Of a DNA stretch of 64,000 bases, positions 60,675-64,000 are shown in pieces. Source of the DNA: Halorubrum halodurans. Its GTDB lineage: Archaea > Halobacteriota > Halobacteria > Halobacteriales > Haloferacaceae. The notes under the pieces were generated by a model. The model had not been told where the DNA came from and did no database searches. It worked only from the letters and a program-made list of their open reading frames with translations. The translations under genes were made by a program, and so were the position numbers. The DNA is taken from NCBI RefSeq assembly GCF_002252985.1, contig NZ_NHPJ01000079.1, forward strand, positions 1-64,000. The letters run 5' to 3'. Numbering within the stretch: the stretch's first letter is position 1; the number at the start of each line of letters is the position of its first letter.

Positions 60675-62351
60675 ATGAGCGACAACAACGGATTCGAGAT
60701 ATCGCGGCGGAAGGCGCTCGCCGGCCTCGGCGGCATCGGCGTCGCGAGCGCGGGAGCAGGCCTCGGCACGAGCGCCTACTTCAGCGACACGGAATCGTTC
60801 GAGAACAACTCGATCACCGCGGGTGAACTGGACCTGAAGGTCGACTGGCAGCAGTCGTACTACGGCGCGGCGGAGACGGTCGTCCCGGTCAACGCGTACC
60901 CCGACCACGACGGCGACGGGCTCCAGTCGATCGACGGCAAAGAGTACGTGCTCGACAACGAGGACGGCGAGAACGTCCCGATCGAGCTCACGTGTGAGGA
61001 CCTCGAGAGCGGCGCGGACCTGCCCGACGACGTCTTCACCTCGCCGAATCGGTCGGCGGACGACGGCGGCCCGATCGAACAGCAGGACTCGCTCGTTGCG
61101 CTCGACGACGTGAAACCCGGCGACTGGGGCGAGATCACGTTCAGTCTCCACCTCTGTGACAATCCCGGCTACGTCTGGCTCACCGCCGACGACTTCTCCC
61201 AGAGCGGCGGGACGCTGACGGAGCCGGAACGGGTGTCGATGAACTCGTCGGATCCGGGCTCCGTCACGGAGAGCGACGACACGGGCGACCTCGCCGACAA
61301 CACGTACGTCGAACTCTGGTACGACGACGACTGCGACAACGTCCGCGACACGGGCGGCGGCGAGACCGGAGACGAGTTCGCGGACGTCGTCATCGTCATG
61401 GACCGCTCCGGTTCGATGAGCGGATCCCTCAGCCAGGCGCAGACGGGCGCGAACCAGCTCATCTCCGCGCTCGGCCCGAACGACCAGGTGGGCCTGGTGT
61501 CGTTCTCGACGGGCGGACAGGACGGCGACGGCGGCCCGAACGACTCGACGCTCGACGCCGGGTTGACCGGCGATCACGGCGCGGTCCAGACGGCGGTCAA
61601 CGGCCTGTCGAGCGGGGGCCGGACGAACATGGAGGCAGCGGTCGAGCGCGCCCACGAGGAGCTCACGACCGGGGACACGTTCTCCGAGTACGGCGAGAGC
61701 GGGAACGCCCGCTCCGGCGCGCGGAAGATCATGGTCGTCCTCGGCGACGGCTCGCCGAACGAGGGGACGGACGTGACTGACTCCGATAACACCAGTCCGG
61801 AACAGGAGGCCACCAACGCGAAGAGCGACGACATCGAGATCTTCACGATCGCCTACGGGAGCGGGAGCCCGAGCGGCATTCTCGGGGACATGGCGAGCGA
61901 TCCCGCGAACTACCCCGACGTCGATCAGTTCGCGTTCAGCGCGGACGTCTCCGACGTCGTCTCCGTCTTCCAGGACATCGGCGGCGTCGTCGGCGGCGGC
62001 GAGCAGCTGATCCTCGGCGAGGGCGACGGCGAGCACGACGGTCCCGTGACGCTCGCGGAGGCCATGGCGATCATGGAGCGCAACGACGGCCGGATCCCGC
62101 TCGACGGGACCGCCGACATGGGGTACGGCGAGGGAGCGACCTCGCCCGAGCGCGACTGCTTCCCGGCGGGTGCCCAGAAGTGCATCGGCATGAAGTGGTG
62201 GGTGCCGGCCGAGGTCGGCAACGTGATCCAGGGCGACTCCGTCGAGTTCGACCTCGGCTTCTACACCGAGCAGTGCCGCCACAACGACGGCAGCGGACAG
62301 GCCATGAACGGCACCGATTCCGACGGCGGGTCGGGTAACGCGACCTCGTAG
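60675..62351 (+). CDS. TasA-like secreted protein 2 with inserted VWA domain
   Basis: 558 residues. Tat/SipW-type N terminus (EISRRKALAGLGGIG, then AGAGLGTSAYFSDTESF); residues 30-235 match the TasA-like part of paralogue 3 (LDDVKPGDWGEITFSLHLCD, NPGYVWLTADDFSQ). A von Willebrand factor A domain occupies about 235-435: DVVIVMDRSGSMS with Asp243, Ser245, Ser247, then Thr317 (SGGRTNMEAAV) and Asp358 (VLGDGSPNEG), a full MIDAS. After it the TasA-like fold resumes (IQGDSVEFDLGFYTEQCRHNDG). VWA domains bind a metal and a protein partner, so this protein could be an adhesive fibre tip. Confidence 0.87.
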   Translation: MSDNNGFEISRRKALAGLGGIGVASAGAGLGTSAYFSDTESFENNSITAGELDLKVDWQQSYYGAAETVVPVNAYPDHDGDGLQSIDGKEYVLDNEDGENVPIELTCEDLESGADLPDDVFTSPNRSADDGGPIEQQDSLVALDDVKPGDWGEITFSLHLCDNPGYVWLTADDFSQSGGTLTEPERVSMNSSDPGSVTESDDTGDLADNTYVELWYDDDCDNVRDTGGGETGDEFADVVIVMDRSGSMSGSLSQAQTGANQLISALGPNDQVGLVSFSTGGQDGDGGPNDSTLDAGLTGDHGAVQTAVNGLSSGGRTNMEAAVERAHEELTTGDTFSEYGESGNARSGARKIMVVLGDGSPNEGTDVTDSDNTSPEQEATNAKSDDIEIFTIAYGSGSPSGILGDMASDPANYPDVDQFAFSADVSDVVSVFQDIGGVVGGGEQLILGEGDGEHDGPVTLAEAMAIMERNDGRIPLDGTADMGYGEGATSPERDCFPAGAQKCIGMKWWVPAEVGNVIQGDSVEFDLGFYTEQCRHNDGSGQAMNGTDSDGGSGNATS

Positions 62352-62387
62352 ACGATCGTTGACGAAACCATCGCCCGACACGGGTGT

Positions 62388-62411
62388 GCGTCCGGGACCG
62401 GTCCCGGACGC
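62388..62411 (+). terminator. 24-bp perfect palindrome after the second paralogue
   Basis: GCGTCCGGGACC and GGTCCCGGACGC form a 24-base perfect palindrome, in RNA a 10-bp stem with loop CCGG. It lies 36 bases after the stop of paralogue 2 and directly before the leader hairpin of paralogue 3, so it may terminate, pause or protect the message. Confidence 0.5.
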
Positions 62412-62449
62412 GGCGGTTCGACTCCGCCGGCGGGTCTCCCCCGAAGGGG
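62411..62449 (+). promoter_or_regulatory. Conserved leader hairpin pair before the third paralogue
   Basis: CGGCGG/CCGCCG with the same TTCGACT loop (62411-62429) and CCCCC/GGGG (62438-62449) just before the ATG at 62460; the right arm is the ribosome site. Confidence 0.6.
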
Positions 62450-62459
62450 ATGAGGACAC

Positions 62460-64000
62460 ATGAGCAACCACGACAACTTCGAACTCTCGCGTCGGACGGC
62501 GCTGGCGGCCCTCGGCGGCATCGGCGTCGCGAGCGCGGGAGCCGGACTCGGCACGAGCGCGTACTTCAGCGACGAGGAATCGTTCGAGGCCAACACCCTG
62601 ACCGCGGGCGAGTTGGACCTGAAGGTCGACTGGCAACAGACCTACGACGGGCCCATACCGGGAACCGACGGCGAGGTCGGTGAACACCCCGTGAACGCCT
62701 ACCCGGACACCGCGGTCGACGGCCAGGCGTACGGCGACGGACTCCAGGACCTCGGCGGCGTCAGATACTCCGGCGCGGGCGACGCGGATCCGGTGTTCAA
62801 CGCGGCCGAGATCCCCGCCTGCTGTGACTGTGACGACGACGAGTACTACGTCACGTACGGGGGCGAGTCGTACTGTATCGAGCCGCTCAGCTCCGCGGAC
62901 AGCGTGGAGGACTTCTACGAGTACAGCGACTTCGCCGCGCAGAACGAAGGGATAACGAGAGGGAACACGAGCGTGATCTTCCTCTACGAGGACACGGAGG
63001 AGGACGAACTGAGCCTCGTTGTCGTCAACGACGACACGGAAACGAACGGTGGCGGTGCGGCCTCGTACGCCATCGAGGGTGCACCGGAGATGTCGGGCTG
63101 GTTGGCAGGTAACGGCGATTGGCAGGTTCGAGACGATGGACCCGATCCGTACACGGAGTGGGAAGCCGACTGGGGCTGGAAGGATGGCTACACTGACGGG
63201 GGAGCACTCGGTCCGCTAAGCGAGGAGTTTGCGCTTCGACTCTCGGCGTCGTTCAACGGTGCCGCACAGGAGAACGACCGGAGGGGCGACAATCCCCAAC
63301 CCGTCGAAGAAGTCATGATCCTAAGCGGTGGAGAGGGGCAGAACTCCGACGAGATCGTCCTCGAGAGCGGCCTCGATGAGGACACCAACAACGCGGTCGG
63401 TCCGGTCACCATCCACAGCTCCTGCGGCATCGACAGCGGCGCGGAACTCGACACGCCGGCCGTCTTCCGCAGCCAGAACTACCCCGATCAGGAACACCTC
63501 GTCGAACTCGACGACGTCAAGCCCGGCGACACGGGCGAGATCACCTTCTCGCTACACCTGTGTGACAACCCCGGCTACGTCTGGCTCGAGGCCGGCAACT
63601 TCTCGCAGGACGGCGGGACGCTGACCGAGCCGGAACGGGCGTCGATGAACGAGTCGAGTCCGGGGTCGGTCGAGGAGAGCGACGACACGGGCGACCTCGC
63701 CGACCACGTCGACGTGACCCTCTGGTACGACGGGGACTGTAGCAACACGTTCGACGAGGCCGAGACGTCGATCTTCGAGGGAACGCTCGCCGGGCTGATG
63801 GAGGACCTCGGCGTCGTGGCGGGCGCCGACGAGGAGGCCGACGGCTTCGCCGGGCTGCTCGCGCTCGACGCCGATCCGGACGGGGGAACCGACGTCGAGT
63901 GCTTCCCGGCCGGGGAGGGGTTCTGTGTCGGGTTCGAGTGGTCGGTCGATGGCGAGTCGGTCGGCAACGAGATCCAGGGCGACTCCGTCGAGTTCGACCT
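62460..64000 (+). CDS. TasA-like secreted protein 3, cut by window end
   Basis: 513 residues are seen without a stop. FELSRRTALAALGGIG and AGAGLGTSAYFSDEESF give the Tat/SipW-type start. The core phrases LDDVKPGDTGEITFSLHLCD and NPGYVWLEAGNFSQ, and IQGDSVEFDL at the very end, match paralogue 2. Between residues about 60 and 315 it has an unrelated insert including CCDCDDDEYYVTYGG, with codons (AGA, ATA, CTA, GTT, TTT) unlike its flanks. The leader hairpins and SD resemble paralogue 2. No VWA in this copy. Confidence 0.85.
   Translation, partial: MSNHDNFELSRRTALAALGGIGVASAGAGLGTSAYFSDEESFEANTLTAGELDLKVDWQQTYDGPIPGTDGEVGEHPVNAYPDTAVDGQAYGDGLQDLGGVRYSGAGDADPVFNAAEIPACCDCDDDEYYVTYGGESYCIEPLSSADSVEDFYEYSDFAAQNEGITRGNTSVIFLYEDTEEDELSLVVVNDDTETNGGGAASYAIEGAPEMSGWLAGNGDWQVRDDGPDPYTEWEADWGWKDGYTDGGALGPLSEEFALRLSASFNGAAQENDRRGDNPQPVEEVMILSGGEGQNSDEIVLESGLDEDTNNAVGPVTIHSSCGIDSGAELDTPAVFRSQNYPDQEHLVELDDVKPGDTGEITFSLHLCDNPGYVWLEAGNFSQDGGTLTEPERASMNESSPGSVEESDDTGDLADHVDVTLWYDGDCSNTFDEAETSIFEGTLAGLMEDLGVVAGADEEADGFAGLLALDADPDGGTDVECFPAGEGFCVGFEWSVDGESVGNEIQGDSVEFD

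Overview
The window is a GC-rich stretch of a haloarchaeal chromosome. Nearly every predicted protein is rich in Asp and Glu, and many genes are leaderless or overlap by ATGA or GTGA. Archaea-specific markers are present: TFE with its DUF2110 neighbour, Trm56, an AIPS-type CDP-alcohol transferase, split GcvPA/GcvPB and AK6-type kinase. Gene content and a dispersed intergenic repeat look most like Halorubrum or a close relative; the genus is inference. No rRNA, tRNA or CRISPR array was found.

Layout. 1-560: end of a two-gene membrane-protein operon (DUF378 partner cut by the window edge). 600-5370: integrated-element region with lower-GC patches, carrying small DNA-binding proteins, a type IV pilin, an orphan HTH protein, a phiH1-like repressor, a structured non-coding stretch (3326-3462), and a coupled operon ending in a tyrosine recombinase. 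5370-8520: accessory region with an unknown Cys-rich protein, a methyltransferase, a VapBC-like pair, HicBA and two decayed genes. 8650-12450: acyl-CoA ligase, acyl-CoA dehydrogenase and an LLM flavin oxidoreductase. 12470-22760: housekeeping and conserved genes (ATP-grasp enzyme, tmk, glycine cleavage gcvH-gcvPA-gcvPB, YfcE-type phosphoesterase, serine hydrolase, HDAC-like deacetylase).

23000-32050 holds what I read as a complete-looking ectoine (and perhaps hydroxyectoine) catabolic cluster: BCCT transporter, class III aminotransferase, threonine-dehydratase-like enzyme, M20 deacetylase, D-2-hydroxyacid dehydrogenase and an unmistakable ectoine hydrolase (DoeA). Three of its promoters share TACAC-N7-GTGTA (or a one-mismatch version), and doeA has two GTGTA half-sites, so one regulator probably controls the set. 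Expected flow is uptake, ring opening by DoeA, deacetylation, transamination to aspartate semialdehyde. The aldehyde dehydrogenase step is not in the window.

32340-41440: a PAS histidine kinase, purC, trm56, a double-domain KaiC-like ATPase divergent from a LOV-PAS histidine kinase, a dead M48-like membrane protein, and the tfe-DUF2110-DUF5803 block. 41440-42990: an IS1341-type element with an intact TnpB nuclease and four consecutive perfect hairpins inside its 3' end, the expected place for an omega RNA. 43000-58140: conserved genes (CinA-type, M20, NAD-kinase-like, map, MFS, cupin, AIPS, AK6, hisC, FAH, zinc-ribbon membrane protein, MBL, OsmC) separated by spacers rich in short tandem duplications. 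58140-64000: an HTH-membrane regulator divergent from three paralogous Tat/SipW-type secreted proteins of the TasA/CalY kind. The second has a full VWA domain inserted; the third has a different insertion and runs off the window. The last two share a conserved hairpin leader.
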